DNA from: Diploptera punctata
Taxonomy: Eukaryota > Arthropoda > Insecta > Blattodea > Blaberidae
Length of the DNA: 64,000 nt
Assembly (NCBI GenBank): GCA_030220185.1
Contig: JASPKZ010002337.1
Location: 2,878,560 to 2,942,559, forward strand
Direction: 5' to 3'
The first letter of the stretch is position 1; every line of letters starts with the position of its first letter. Of the stretch, positions 1 to 46,027 are shown piece by piece. Made by a program: the position numbers and the translations under genes. Below the pieces are notes generated by a model. It had not been told where the DNA came from. It saw nothing but the letters and a program-made list of their open reading frames with translations, and did no database searches.

Positions 1-244
1 TTCTTGTGGTTTAGGTAAGCGTAAGCCATTTAAGCGTCCAAAGAGCTACTTTTTCACGCTTTCCACTATAAAGGACGATTTTAAGGGTGTTGGAGTTGAG
101 TATCACAAGTCTCTTATAGCCTATGTTCGTCCCGGGAATCTCCTGAACATTTTGCAAAAAGCCCCATCACAATTGGATCAACGGTATGGCCGCGCATAAA
201 GTACGAACCAATAAACAAACAAACAAACATTCATTTTTATACAT

Positions 245-279
<35 letters not shown>
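1..279. repeat. Dispersed repeat W, partial copy, with (AAAC)n then (TA)n
   Basis: Bases 1-235 match 62265-62520 (shared: GCGTAAGCCATTTAAGC, CTCTTATAGCCTA, CTCCTGAACATTTTGC). It ends in AAAC units, whereas the other copy ends in AGAC units. A (TA)n tract follows at about 250-279. No coding potential. Confidence 0.6.
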
Positions 280-281
<2 letters not shown>

Positions 282-822
282 TAACTAAATTCCCATTACA
301 GGCTTTGAGGAGGTGTAGTGAGGACCAAGACGGTTACGTTTACCATAAGGACTCATTTCCGGAAACGTGTCGCTTTTCGGCTGCATGCACGCATAATACC
401 ACAACACATGTTCAAGTCTCCCGCATTTTCGGGCCAGAGACCTGCACGTTCTCCCTATTAGACTACTATCTGTTGGGTGACATGAAATCTCTGATTTACG
501 AGACCCCTGCGGCATCCTAGGAAGACTTATTGGAGCGGGTTATGGTTGTGGCGGATGTTGCAGAACCAAGGATTGGTGATCGTGTGTACCAGAACTCGGT
601 ACGAAGGTACCATATCCGTGATGAAGTAGGCGGTCGTCATATCGAATCCTTATTGTGGATCGAGATGACATGCAGCAGACGTCAGAGAGAGCGACGTGTA
701 TTGTGGCATTTTGCTTGTAGCGGGAAAACTGTACGTTTCCGGACATGAGTTTTAAGCTAAACGTAACCGTCTTGTTCCCCACTACACGTCGTCAAAGTTT
801 GTAATGGAAATTTATTCACACC
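280..822 (+). mobile_element. Tc1/mariner-type element, internally deleted, long TIRs
   Basis: The two ends are inverted copies over about 85 bp. The 5' end reads CCATTACAGGCTTTGAGG and the 3' end, reverse-complemented, CCATTACAAACTTTGACG, followed by matching GGTGTAGTG and AAGACGGTTACGTTTA blocks. The centre keeps only the C-terminal part of a transposase. Too short to be autonomous. Confidence 0.75.
425..748 (+). pseudogene. Transposase C-terminal remnant (Tc1/mariner type)
   Basis: One frame reads LLDYYLLGDMKSLIYETP, a stop (TAG, 518-520), then EDLLERVMVVADVAE. This resembles the DLTPLDFFLWG.MKSLVYETP...EDL region after the last catalytic Asp of this superfamily. The catalytic domain is deleted. 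Confidence 0.65.
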
Positions 823-879
823 CAATATATATCTCTGATTATACCTTTGACACAAAATGTTTTTACTCTACATGTTGTG

Positions 880-1085
880 ACAGTCCTGGAAGGCCCTTCC
901 CTATCAGCCGGCAGCTGGCATCATCCACATGCGTTAATAACAGAAGTGGATGACCATCCGTCAGTATAGGGGTAATATGTGGTCAGCATTCGAGACTTCC
1001 AGCCGTTATAGCTGGGTTCCTCAACGTGGGCCACTTTATATTGTACGAGAAAGTACTCAAATTCTCCCATAGGCTCCCACAAATT
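880..1085 (-). repeat. SINE-D body fragment
   Basis: Resembles 38065-38250 in the same orientation (CCGGCTGCTGGC.., AATCACAGAGGT.., CCGTTATAGCTGG). The tRNA-like head present at 38340-38405 is missing here. Confidence 0.55.
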
Positions 1086-1095
1086 TTGTTTCACT

Positions 1096-1390
1096 ACCAA
1101 CCCGCCGCAGCGTAGTGGTTAAGGCAATGCAGTACAAGCCGGAAGGTCTAGGGTTCGAGTCCCGGTGGGGTCAGGATTTTTAAACTGACCCAAACCTTCT
1201 GGGGGCACTATGGCCCTGGGGTCGACTCAGCATCTAACGGAAATGACTACCAGACGCTTGTTCTGGGGGTAAAGACAGCCGTCATGCAGGGCTGACAACC
1301 CAGCTGACATCAAGTGCCGATTGTCCAGAAAAGTGGAAGCCTTAACCTCCCACTACCCCAAGGGCCTAGTGGGATACGTTTACCTTTTTA
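1096..1390 (+). mobile_element. SINE-B (tRNA-derived), near full length
   Basis: The head has a pol III A-box-like TAGTGGTTAAGG and B-box GGTTCGAGTCCC, then a shared body (ACTATGGCCCTGGGGTCGAC, CAGGGCTGACAACCC, CCACTACCCCAAGGGCC). Other copies in the window: 12440-12605, 28605-28915 and 55465-55755. Confidence 0.8.
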
Positions 1391-1394
1391 CCAA

Positions 1395-1510
1395 CCCAAA
1401 AGAATAAGAAATATTGGGCGCCCCATAACTAGATGGAGGAATACGGTCGCATGATGCGGAAATAGGTCTATGGCCTAAGTCTTTGACGTAGAAGAAGAAG
1501 AAGAAGAACT
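1395..1510 (+). repeat. LINE 3'-end fragment with (GAA)n tail
   Basis: Reads GRPITRWRNTVA in one frame, the GRP..RW.. motif near the end of RTE-like LINE ORFs, then ends in (AGA)n at about 1490-1508. Confidence 0.45.
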
Positions 1511-1571
1511 ATACCTAGTGCCTTCTTGACGTTGTGTTCCTATTAACAGGAAAAGCGCGCACAAAAGTGCA

Positions 1572-2030
1572 TTAGTTTATGTCTCTGCTGTATAACAGCA
1601 ACGATTGTGTTCTCTTAAAACAGACACTGAAATTATATCTTTCACACGGTTTATCACAGAGCTTACACACATAGTCACTTGACGGATCATGATAGTTTGA
1701 ATTTTTGCAGAGTTTGTGGTGATATCCATGCACTGCCAGTCTTATTATTGCACTGCGTATCTTGTTGTTTGGTCCAGTCCATTGCATCTGTTGCGTAAAA
1801 ATCGTCTGGTATTTCTTTTGTCCTGTTTTTGTCTTATTTTCTTCAATGCAGTTTCCTGTTTAGTAGCTGGTAACAGGAATTTTGTGCGTAGATCTTCCAC
1901 GAGGAAAGTTTCCCGTGCTAATTCATATGCAAGTCTAGATGGAGCAAATTTCGAGATCCCCATTGCTGCTTTTAGGAATCTTGCTTTCACTTTTTCTAAG
2001 GTATTTAAGTCTCCGTAACTGAGGTCAGTC
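1572..2030 (-). pseudogene. LINE reverse-transcriptase C-terminal fragment (Jockey/R1-like)
   Basis: The minus strand encodes KARFLKAAMGISKFAPSRL, YELARETFLVEDLRTKF and a frameshifted continuation ending in AWI-PQ-like residues. The same family lies at 38840-39760 (SLKSSVALSKQTRSRLVYD..IEDLRTKFNLPF). Broken by frame changes. Confidence 0.6.
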
Positions 2031-2224
2031 CAAATGATTTCTATTTGTGTTCCTATTGCTCCCGTCCCTCGTCATTACAAGTGTTGTTTACATATCAATA
2101 GTCAGGTCGTTGGCACCTTTTCACATTCTGGATAAAAATCCATGAGAAAATGTATTCCCTTACCACCGCATGTTCCATAGACATGATGGCTTAGACTACT
2201 CGTCTACGGCGCGGCGTGGGGCAC

Positions 2225-3190
2225 CAATTTCATCATCTTCTTTTTCTTCTTCCTCATTTCAAGGTGTAGGAATTGAATTGCCTATTCCGTCTTCAAGTGC
2301 TTTCCAGCCATCTTCTCCTAGATCTACCTATTCCGTCTTCAAGTGCTTTCCAGCCATCTTCTCCTAGATCTACCCACTGATATTTCCAATAACTTTACAA
2401 CTCAATCATCTTTTTCTTCACAACACGAGCTAGGAAAATTGCATGCTCTGCCTCACAGTTGTTCTGTCCATCTTTTCACTGGCCTTCCCACATTCCTTGA
2501 ACCTCTTGGCTTGTAGTTAAATGCTGCTCTTGGTAATCTTGTTATATTCATTCTTTCTACATGTCTAAACCATTTGTCTATATTCCTTGATTTTATCATT
2601 CAATGGATATAAATTTAACTCGGTTCTTATATGTTCATTCTTTAACCGATCCAATATTGTGCAGCCTTTTGTTCTTCTGAGGAAGTTCATTTCTATGCTT
2701 TGTATTCTACTTTGTAATTTTTTGTACATTATCCAAGTTTCACTCCCATAAAGTAATGCAGGAACTGCCAATGTTTTATAAAACTTCAATCTAGCATCTC
2801 TTCTTGTTTAGTTCTTTAACGTTTTATGTATAGTTCCGCATATCATTTGAAATTTCGACAGTTTCAGATTTATGTCTCTTTCAGTTTTTGTGTCGATAGT
2901 AAAATTGCAACCCAAATAATTAAAATTTGTTACTTGTCTGAGAGGTGTGTTGTATATTATGATTTTTGTTCTTGTATGTTCATTTCACCAAAATGCCTTA
3001 TTTTTGTTTTTTCTTTTGATATTTTAAAATTATATTCTTGGCGTAACTGATTTAATTTATGTAAAGGGTAGTGGAAAGTATTTTCATTTTCTTGAATAAT
3101 AGCCACATCATCAGCATACAACTCAATATTTGTTTAGTTAATCTTGTGGTTGACACAATCTCTAGATGTTCTTTCCACTGATGTACATAA
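2225..3190 (-). mobile_element. RTE-like LINE 3' fragment, decayed
   Basis: Minus-strand translation shows KFYKTLAVPALLYGSETW (2565-2789), then FLRRTKGC..IR.EL, the RT-thumb/C-terminal region of RTE-like LINEs. Upstream RT parts are frameshifted out to about 3190. A 46-bp unit is tandemly duplicated at 2281-2326/2327-2372. Confidence 0.6.
2281..2372. repeat. Tandem duplication, 2 x 46 bp
   Basis: The unit starting CCTATTCCGTCTTCAAGTGC occurs twice, head to tail, with almost no difference, within the 3' part of a LINE fragment. Confidence 0.9.
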
Positions 3191-3239
3191 TATCTCAATG
3201 TATCGTTCAAATTAAACATTTCTAAGTTGTACGGTGCAT

Positions 3240-3303
3240 AAAAAACACAGGCAAGTCAATTTTTTCATAAAACCTAGGAAATTAAATTTTAATTAAACAC
3301 TAC
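3240..3303. repeat. Repeat X, left part (split by SINE-C)
   Basis: Matches 8262-8320 (AGGCAAG..ATTTTTTTCATAAAACCT..TTTTAATTAA). Its right half resumes at about 5110-5240, so the SINE-C complex between them is an insertion. Confidence 0.55.
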
Positions 3304-3429
3304 GTCGGCCGCGTGGATTAGTGGTTCTTTGCCTCTGGTCCCGAGGGTCGCGAGTTCAAACCCGGTCGTGGCCGAAGAATTTTTTAGGATTGAAAAATCC
3401 AGGAGCAAATCCTACGGGAGGGACTTTAA

Positions 3430-3724
3430 CCTTCGCTTCAGTTTAAATGCTCAATGCATTTCCCCAGAAACCGTATTTAAGTCACAGTAAATTATATTGT
3501 CTATTTTCAGATATTCAAAACGAACAAAATATAACGGTACTTGAGATATGAATAATTGTGAAACCCGGAACACATTCTTCTACTATTCATAAATGTTAAC
3601 AAAATATTACCCTCCAAGAGATGTACAAAAATTGCAAAATATGTAACAGACAGAGTTAAGCGAGTACATCTCGTCTTCTGAGTTAAAGACCGGCAAGTGT
3701 ACCTCGTCTTCTGAGACGAATGGG
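3430..3724. mobile_element. piggyBac-like MITE with TTAA target
   Basis: 295 bp bounded by TTAA at 3426-3429 and 3725-3728. The ends are CCTTCGCTTCAG and (reverse complement) CCCATTCGTCTCAG, loosely inverted. The right end repeats CTCGTCTTCTGAG twice. Removing it restores SINE-C. No ORF. The piggyBac assignment rests on the TTAA target and CC...GG ends. Confidence 0.6.
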
Positions 3725-3819
3725 TTAAGCTGTGGATCCCGTGTCTGAAGATTTTCGGGCTCGTAGAAGATCCTTAAGCCTGAATAAAGAGGAACCAAAG
3801 CAAACTTTACCGACCTTTA

Positions 3820-4130
3820 CCATCGCCATCATCATCAACAACAAGAAGGATTAAGCCCAATGGCCTGTTCCGATCTCATTATAGGTCGAATTGGTCCTTC
3901 CATCTCTTCAATGGTCTTCCCAACATTCTTCTCCCTTTTGGTTTATAATTATACATTCTTATTGGTATGCGCTGTTCATTCATTCGTAATACGTGCTGAA
4001 GATAAGCATGTCGATAATATTTTATTATTTCACAGAGATTAAATATATTAAGTTCTGTTCTTATATCTTCGTTTTTCTTTTTATCGGTCCTTTGGTATCC
4101 TGCTATTGCTCTCAACATCTTCATTTCAGC
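3820..4130 (-). mobile_element. RTE-like LINE 3' fragment with 11-bp target duplication
   Basis: ACCGACCTTTA flanks both sides (3809-3819 and 4131-4141). The minus strand encodes a LINE C terminus: MLRAIAGYQRTDKKKNEDIR, then VLRMNEQRIP..GRPLKRWKDQ. It ends at the left in a short ATC-rich 3' tail. A 5'-truncated retroposition. Confidence 0.85.
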
Positions 4131-4183
4131 ACCGACCTTTATCATCCTACTAATACCTTAGTTGCCTCCTAGATGTCTCATTG

Positions 4184-4408
4184 CGTGGATTTCTCAACCG
4201 AAGTCAAAACCACGACCGCGGTTTTCCGATTTTTTATTGTTTCCATAACAACTATAAAAACTGAAAATCTAGGCTGTTAATTACAAAAAAAAGTATCTGA
4301 ATCATGTCTATGGTTTCTTAACAATTTACAGTCATTTATAGGTGTCGTGGAAGCAATAAAAAATGGAAAACCAAGGTCGTGGTTTAGAATTCGGTTGAGA
4401 AATCCACC
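4184..4408. mobile_element. MITE with ~43-bp TIRs
   Basis: The left end GTGGATTTCTCAACCGAA and the right end (reverse complement) GTGGATTTCTCAACCGAA are identical for 18 bp, and pairing continues through ACCACGACC and GGTTTTCC. CATTG flanks both sides (4179-4183, 4409-4413). 225 bp, no ORF. The superfamily is not clear from the ends. Confidence 0.8.
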
Positions 4409-4489
4409 CATTGGATCAGTATATTGACCGCATGCCATTCATGACATATTTAGGGAAATAAGCATAACTAAATTAACTAACAAAGGAGA

Positions 4490-5055
4490 TCAATACTAGT
4501 AAAATTCATACCAAATACCGTTGAGGTGAAGTCATATGATGAAAGTTAAAAATTAAATTGTACCTGTTGGTAGGTGCCGTCGTCCTCAACTTTGTTAAAA
4601 CATTGTATATAAAATTAACTGGAGCGCTTTCGGAAGTTATCTTCCATCTTCTGCAGGTTGAGTTTCCGCTACTTGTTGTTGTTGTGTACGGTGATGTATA
4701 CTCCCAACTGTTTGTAGCAGCAACTGACTTGTTTTTGACGATCTCGTATAATGGGTATGACTGGGGTGCGTTCTCATTGAGAAGTCAGGTGTTGTTTGTT
4801 TCCTTTATAATTTCGAGGTCTTCAAATATATTTGTCCTAGCTGGAATGTTTTCTCGGTGGATTATCGTGAGAATGTTTTCAATTGTGTTCATTCGATGAC
4901 TGCGTTAATGAGATGTTTATCATAGCTTGATTTATCACCCGCGGGTATGAAATCTTTTAGGTGTTATTTATATCTTGTATTGAAATTTCTGCTTGTCCTG
5001 CCAATATAAAATTTATTACAGTCTTTACATGTTACATCATAAAACATACATCATA
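4490..5055 (-). mobile_element. Penelope-like element fragment (GIY-YIG region)
   Basis: TAACAAAGGAGA flanks both sides (4478-4489, 5056-5067). Near the right end the minus strand reads DVTCKDCNKFYIGRTSRNFN, with C-x2-C and YIG motifs as in the endonuclease of Penelope-like retroelements, followed by frame breaks. A 5'-truncated, dead copy. Confidence 0.75.
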
Positions 5056-5115
5056 TAACAAAGGAGAGACTAAGGCCAAACAATGAGCTGTTACGCCATT
5101 GTAGAAAGAGAATGA

Positions 5116-6530
5116 AACAATGTAACTGCTTCCACTATACCTATATAACAGAACTCTGAAGGAAAATAATCTCATGACTAAACTTTTTTTTGTACTGTTT
5201 AATACTTATAAATAGAAAAGGATTTTCAGATGCAGCACTTTTCCAAAAAATAACTGTTTCCATACCAATAGTTCAATATATGTATTTGGGTGATGAAATG
5301 AAGAACACAATTTGTTACACCTTTTCGTGAGATTACTACATTTCACCCCTTTATCCCCTCTTTTTTATGCTTTATAACCTTTCCCTCCTCCCTGTGGATT
5401 ATCATCACCTTGGCGTGGGTAGAGAGGCTTAGTACCAATGACCCATACGGTCATAACCGGGAAGCCTTGGCTTGCGGTTAGATAAGAGGAGAGGGAAAAC
5501 TAAGAATAATCCGCACGTGGGAGCAACGACCACACTGGAAGCTGCAAACACGAAGACCACAACGGCAGACACGGCGGAGATAGAAATATCGGAACCATGA
5601 AAATGGCGGAAGTGGCAACCCAATCTCTGGGGATGAAATAAGAGACCCAGCTCAGGGAAACAAGAGTGAAGTCCTCAACGGCAGAAGGAGGAAGAGGCAA
5701 CCCTCCTTGTGCGGATAAAACACAAGGAAAGCAAGTCCAAAGGCTTTAAGGAGGCAGCCCCTCCAAAGGACTTACCCTGCAGAACGTTAGTAGCGTACTC
5801 AGGGGACATTTCAAAATACTTACGAGCTCCAAAGACATAACCTTTTCCTCACTCTTCTCTGCGTTTTTAAAAGATTTTTTCTTCTTGAACAGTTTTTTTT
5901 TAAATCTCAATCAGAAGTCAACAATATTAAATAAATATTATAATTTATGTAATTTATACCGCAGAAACAATGTCCAATCTGCAGCTGTGAAATCAAATAT
6001 ACATATCAACAGAGTTTCTGCAACAGCTTAAAATAAGTTCAGTTAGTACTGGTAATAATTTAACAGTTTTTCATCTACCGTCTTCTTGTTGGATGTGTTT
6101 TACTAGTCTAAATCACAACGTATTTTTATTAGTATTACAACTGGGTTTTCACAACAATAACATGGCGAATGTAAAAAAAATATAAGATGTATGCACTTTC
6201 AAAAGAATTCAAAACGCAATTTATTGAAACTAATGCGATCACTCTTCGATGTTCCATCTGCGAAGTAAATATTGCAATAAACTAAAGAACTATGAATTGC
6301 CTCTTATGGACTCCATATGGAAGAAAAATTTGGTGCAAAATGATATGCATATTATATCAATTCAGTTCATGTAACTGGTTTAAAACTTAATTCAATTGTT
6401 TTAGCAGTAACTTTTTTTGCACCTTTTTGTATGTATTTTCAGAACCTTTTTTCCTCCTTTTGCGATCAAAATTTGAACCTTCAAATCCTTTCCCTACTTA
6501 CAAAAGATAGTAATTTCCTTAAATAATTAA
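5116..6530. other. No gene; repeat X right part and a GC-rich block
   Basis: 5116-5240 continues repeat X (CAATGTAACTGCT.., as at 8320-8440). 5380-5820 is GC-richer than its surroundings and might be the 5' region of a LINE, but no motif supports that. The rest is AT-rich with no recognisable feature. Confidence 0.4.
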
Positions 6531-6534
6531 TTAA

Positions 6535-6825
6535 CTCACTGGCATTATAGAACCCATTTGTACATGAGCATAATCTCTCTACACATGATTACTGACCTAA
6601 AGTTTTCCAATCATCCCTTGTATAATCTACTTCTTTCAAATTATGATTAAGGTTATTCTCCCATCTCATTCTTGGTCTACCTACTGGTTTTCCCTCTGGT
6701 TTTCCTACATGAAGCTTCCATGACCCTCTTTCATTCCCCATTCGTACATGTCCTATCCATAGCAGTCTACAACTCTTAACAGTTCTTATTATATCTGGTC
6801 TCATCATAGCACTTCCTCTTATTCT
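6535..6825 (-). mobile_element. RTE LINE 3'-end fragment
   Basis: Minus-strand residues PDIIRTVKSCRLLWIGHV, GKPVGRPRMRWENN and KEVDYTRDDWKTL match the C terminus of the RTE at 25298-28543. The 3' terminus (CACTGGCATTATAGAACCC) lies at the left. Confidence 0.85.
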
Positions 6826-6829
6826 ACTT

Positions 6830-7235
6830 CCTTCACAGTAGCCTCTGCACGCTCCTGGAATGTCCTTCCTCAAGATATCAGGGGTTGCCGCACACTTGGC
6901 ACTTTTAAGTCACGCTTATGCAGTTACCTATTGTCTAATAATATATTAATTCATTATAGTTTATTACTTTCTTTGTATTTTTTCTTTCTTTTCTTTTTAT
7001 GTATAGTAGATTCGAGCTGTTATTCCTTTCTGTATTTATTCTATCATTAATTTAATTTTAATTGTATTTAATTTTATTGTATTATTATATATTATTATTC
7101 AATTTGACACATAATTGTTTATTATGACTATTATTGCATTTTTTTGTATTTATATGTAATATATGTTTGTCCTGGTGAGTGGAAGAAAGGGCACATGGCC
7201 TTAACTCTACCAGGCTAAATAAATATATTTTAATA
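6830..7235 (+). mobile_element. LINE 3' end, second family (CR1/L2-like C terminus)
   Basis: Encodes a WN.LP..I..C.TLGTFKSRL-like end (CACGCTCCTGGAATGTCC...GCCGCACACTTGGCACTTTTAAG) plus a 3' UTR ending GTCCTGGTGAGTGG...AGGCTAAATAAATAT. Related ends: 15093-15450 (minus) and 23390-23680. Confidence 0.55.
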
Positions 7236-7773
<538 letters not shown>

Positions 7774-7774
7774 A

Positions 7775-8230
7775 AGACCATGTAAACTCACTGACCGTAA
7801 TCTTCTCCATTCGCCTGTTTGTTCGTCTCTACTTGTCCAAAATTTTTCCTAAGAACTTTATTGTTAAATACTCGTAATATTTTATCCTCCCTTAAAATAA
7901 GAGTCCATGTTTCGCATCCATATAAAATAACTGGAAGAATAAGAGTTTTATACATATTTAGTTTAACTTTTTTTGAGGAGTTGGGACAACAAGAGTCCCT
8001 AAGCATAAATAGCACGCATTTCCAGAATTGAGTCTATGTTTAATTACTTACTGCATCTCATTCCTGCTTATGATCATTGTTCCAAGATACTTGAAATCAG
8101 CCACTTGTTCAAAATTCGCTCATTTATCATTAACAGCCCATTTGCATTATATAATATATTTCTATGTGTGAACATATATTTAGTTTTAATGATGTTTACT
8201 TCCAGTCCCAAAATAATTGTATCTCTGATC
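7775..8230 (-). mobile_element. RTE LINE internal fragment
   Basis: The minus strand encodes VKLNMYKTLILPVILYGCET and WTLILREDKILRVFNNKVLR, matching the RTE at 25298-28543 with frame breaks further 5'. Confidence 0.85.
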
Positions 8231-8261
8231 ATAATTACCTACCATTATTACAAATTAATGA

Positions 8262-8450
8262 AGAAAAAAACCAGGCAAGCCTATTTTTTTCATTAAACCT
8301 CTTACAGGAAGTTTTAATTAAGCAATGTAACTGCTACATTATCTCTATGCAAGGCAAATGATCCAATGAGAATTTTTTACTGTTTCATACTTCTAATAGA
8401 TAGTCCTTTCCATGGAGAATCTGAAGGCATCTCAAACACCATCTCGATAA
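8262..8450. repeat. Repeat X, second copy
   Basis: Matches 3240-3303 plus 5110-5240 joined, which shows the uninterrupted form of the site where SINE-C landed. Confidence 0.55.
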
Positions 8451-8654
8451 CAGTGACTTATCAGATTTTTTCCCCGGAACCTTTAACTATACCCTGAAAA
8501 ACTTATTTGGATAATATTACTGGATAAATAAGGAAGTATATGATATTTAGCAATGTAAAGAAGTGCAGAAAATCACGTTTCACTGTTATTGTTTAGAACA
8601 CGTAAAGCTGGTAGCATGTATATTAAGAGAGTTGATGACAAAACAAGACAAATC

Positions 8655-43395
<34,741 letters not shown>

Positions 43396-43461
43396 AAATA
43401 GATTTTACCGAAATAATTGAGACGTTTATTAACTAAATATACCTCTTCCAGTTGTAATGTA

Positions 43462-43467
43462 AATAAA
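43462..43467 (+). promoter_or_regulatory. Probable lipase polyadenylation signal AATAAA
   Basis: An AATAAA hexamer lies 67 bp after the lipase stop. The surrounding 40 bases resemble the reverse complement of 17275-17335, where the corresponding bases read AACAAA. The signal may therefore come from a dispersed repeat. Confidence 0.5.
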
Positions 43468-43594
43468 CCAGATGTATGACTGTATTTTTCATTAGTCGAA
43501 TTATTGTTTTACCTTTAAGTGTGTTCGAAATTTTAGTTCGATCTCCAATACTCGAAATAAAACAAAAATAATAAAAAATCCCAAGAATAATACT

Positions 43595-44160
43595 AGAATG
43601 GGTGCCACTTGATAGAAGAAGAAAAGGACGACCAAAAATAACGTGAATTCATTGTGTTCTGAGCAGCAGTTAGGGAAAATGATTGGACAATGAAGATTGG
43701 AATGACAGAAATATTTGTAGCAGAATGACAGTAGATTAATTGGGCGCAGGAAGTTGTGATGTATTGTGAAACCTGCTAAAAACATAAATATCCTTAACTT
43801 GTGTCCAACTCAGGGCCGGTCGAGGGATGAGATGAGATGAAACCCCATATATCGAGGTCTATGAATGGCAAGGGTGCCGGCAGACCACGCCTGACGCACC
43901 CTCACAGGAGCAGATTAATGAAATGAAACGAAATGGATGAAATGAGTGTGTAGAATGGTGGAATGAAATTACGACAGGGGAAAACCAAAGAAAACCCCGG
44001 GAAAAAAACTTTTAAAATCTCCGTTTCGTCCACTACGAAACCAACATGGAGTGACCGACACTCGATCTCGGGACTCCAACGGTGAAAGGCGAGCGTCTAA
44101 ACGCTTGTGCCACGGAATCGTCGTGAAACCTGCTAAAAAAATAATTTTAAAAATATTTTT
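43595..44160 (+). repeat. LINE 3'-end fragment split by a SINE
   Basis: Residues in broken frames (RRKRRPKITW.., WNDRNICSRM) indicate an RTE-like C terminus. The fragment is interrupted by the insert 43783-44122. Confidence 0.5.
43783..44122 (-). mobile_element. tRNA-derived SINE (SINE-F), 17-bp target duplication
   Basis: GTGAAACCTGCTAAAAA occurs at 43766-43782 and 44123-44139. The minus-strand head reads GTGGCACAAGCGTTTAGACG, then GGAGTCCCGAGATCGAGTGT (B-box-like). No second copy in the window. Confidence 0.75.
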
Positions 44161-44256
44161 TTAGTGCATGTCTATATAAGTTACATGGGAGTATCTTAAA
44201 ATGTATGTCATTCTATAAGTAATGGCAACACTGCTATACTTACTTACTCACTGGCA

Positions 44257-45641
44257 CTATCGAACCCGTAGGTTCATGGCCGCGCGGACATAAGCTCTCC
44301 ATACATCCCTATCCTGAGCTAATGTTGTCCAATCATTCCCTGTATAATCTACTTCCCTCAAATCATGGTTAATGTTATTCTCCCACCTCATTCTTGGTCT
44401 ACCAACTGGTCGTTTTCCCTCCGGCTTTCCTACAAGAAACTTCCATGCAAGTCTTTCATTCCCCATACGTGCAACATGTCCTGCCCAACACAGTCTACGA
44501 GACTTAACTGTTCTTATTATATCCGGCTTCCTATAAAGACCATGTAGTTCATTGTTATGTAGTCTTCTCCATTCACCTGTCTGTTCATCTCTATTTGGTC
44601 CAAAAATTTTCCTAAGTACATTATTCTCAAATACTTGTAATCTCCTTTCCTCCCTTAAAGTAAGAGTCCATGTTTCGCACCCATATAGTATAACTGGTAG
44701 AATAATAGTTTTATATATTTTCTGTTTAACGTTTTTTGAAAGGAGTTGGGGCATCAAGAGTCTCTGCAATGCATAATAACACGCATTTCCAGAATTGAGC
44801 CTATGTTTAATTTCTCTGCGCATCTCATTCCTATTTGTGATCATTGTTCCTAGGTATTTGAATTCAGCCACTTCCTCAAAATTTCCCTCATTTGTCATTA
44901 GCTGCCCATTTCCATTATATAATGTATTTCTACGTGTGACCATATATTTAGTTTTATTGATATTTACTTCCAGTCCTAAATTCTTAGTGTTACTCAATAG
45001 TGTGTGCGTATTGTCCTTTAGTATCTCCTCACTCTCGGCCAACAATACTACATCATCAGCATAAACTAATTATTAATACCATTGAGTTGTAAGCCTTCCT
45101 CATTCTCTAAAGATTTAATGGCATGCTCTAGTACAAAATTAAATAGTAGAGGAGATAGTGCATCTCCTTGCTTCAACCCATTCTGGATTTCAAAAGTGTC
45201 CGGAAACTCTTTGCCTACACGCACCCTACTCTTTGTGCCATTTAGACACATTCGTATAAGTCTAACTAACTTTTTAGGAATTCCGAACTCCAGCAGGATA
45301 CTATATAACTTCTCCCTCTTAATTGAATCATATGCTTTTTTGAAGTCTACATATAGTTGATGTACAGTACCACTATATTCCCATTTCTTTTCTAAAATCT
45401 GTCTTATACTAAAAATCTGATCTGTTGTAGACCTGTTTCTTCTAAATGCACATTGATGATCTCCTAGAATGTCATCAATATAGGGAGTAAGTCTGCTTAC
45501 TAATATATTTGTTAGAATTTTGTACGAAGTTGAAAGTAATGAGATGCCCCTGTAGTTGTTGCAATCAGTTGTATCTCCTTTCTTATAAATTGGTACGATA
45601 ATCGATTCTTTCCATTCATCTGGAAGAGCTTCTTTTCCCAA
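44257..45641 (-). pseudogene. RTE reverse transcriptase, one 4-bp frameshift
   Basis: 45641-45066 encodes EALPDEWKESIIVPIYKKGD, DDILGDHQCAFRRNRSTTDQ, VDFKKAYDSIKREKL and IQNGLKQGDALSPLLF. 45045-44257 encodes ..LLSNTKNLGLEVNINKTK, ILPVILYGCETWTLTLREE and the standard C terminus. A 4-bp deletion at about 45065, next to the YADD codons, separates the two. Otherwise the best-preserved RT in the window. Confidence 0.92.
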
Positions 45642-45823
45642 ATCATACTAAGGGCCGGTTGTACCAACTCAGTATAAGTTCTGAATACATGCTATATCAA
45701 GTATTCAGCCAAAATTGCGTTGTACCACGACAGTATTGCACCTTAGCCGGAGCATAAACTCGGTAGACTTTGTACGGTCATTCGAAGCCGATTATTGTGA
45801 AATACTCGAGTTAACTTTCCAAA

Positions 45824-46027
45824 ATGGCAGCCAGAAACATGTCTAGAAATTTATTTCTGGATTCTGATAGTGACGACGAAGTATTATACGATATGTTTCT
45901 AAAGACCCGGAAACTCAGACAAATCAGGGGAAGACCGGATCATATTGAAAATTACAATGATGAAGAATTTTTCGTCCGCTTTCGCCTTGATCTCATCAGA
46001 CATCGATTAGAACATAAAACGAAAAGG
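45824..46027 (+). pseudogene. Harbinger transposase, first exon-like segment
   Basis: 68 codons from ATG, MAARNMSRNLFLDSDSDDE, then DHIENYNDEEFFVRFRLDL, ending at AAAAGG|GTAAGAT-like donor. The DEEF..RFRL motif matches the N-terminal part of HARBI1-type proteins. The segment is open, but the rest of the gene is broken. Confidence 0.65.

Larger units (their letters stand above)
3304..5115 (+). mobile_element. SINE-C (tRNA-derived) split by four insertions
   Basis: The SINE pieces are 3304-3429, 3729-3819, 4142-4183, 4414-4489 and 5068-5115, total about 383 bp. This matches the near-complete copies at 18378-18770 and 41685-42092. The head has B-box-like GAGTTCAAACCCGG. The four interruptions are listed separately, and each has a target duplication visible in the SINE sequence. 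Confidence 0.85.

Noticed and set aside
5380..5820. GC-rich block as a possible CpG-type promoter or gene
   Set aside because: No exon, splice or promoter motif could be supported. It may be a LINE 5' region, but no match was found in the window.
8589..8654. Upstream in-frame ATGs (8589, 8616) as the lipase start
   Set aside because: They put 22 or 13 mostly basic and polar residues before the signal-like segment, so 8655 is the more plausible start; transcript data would decide.
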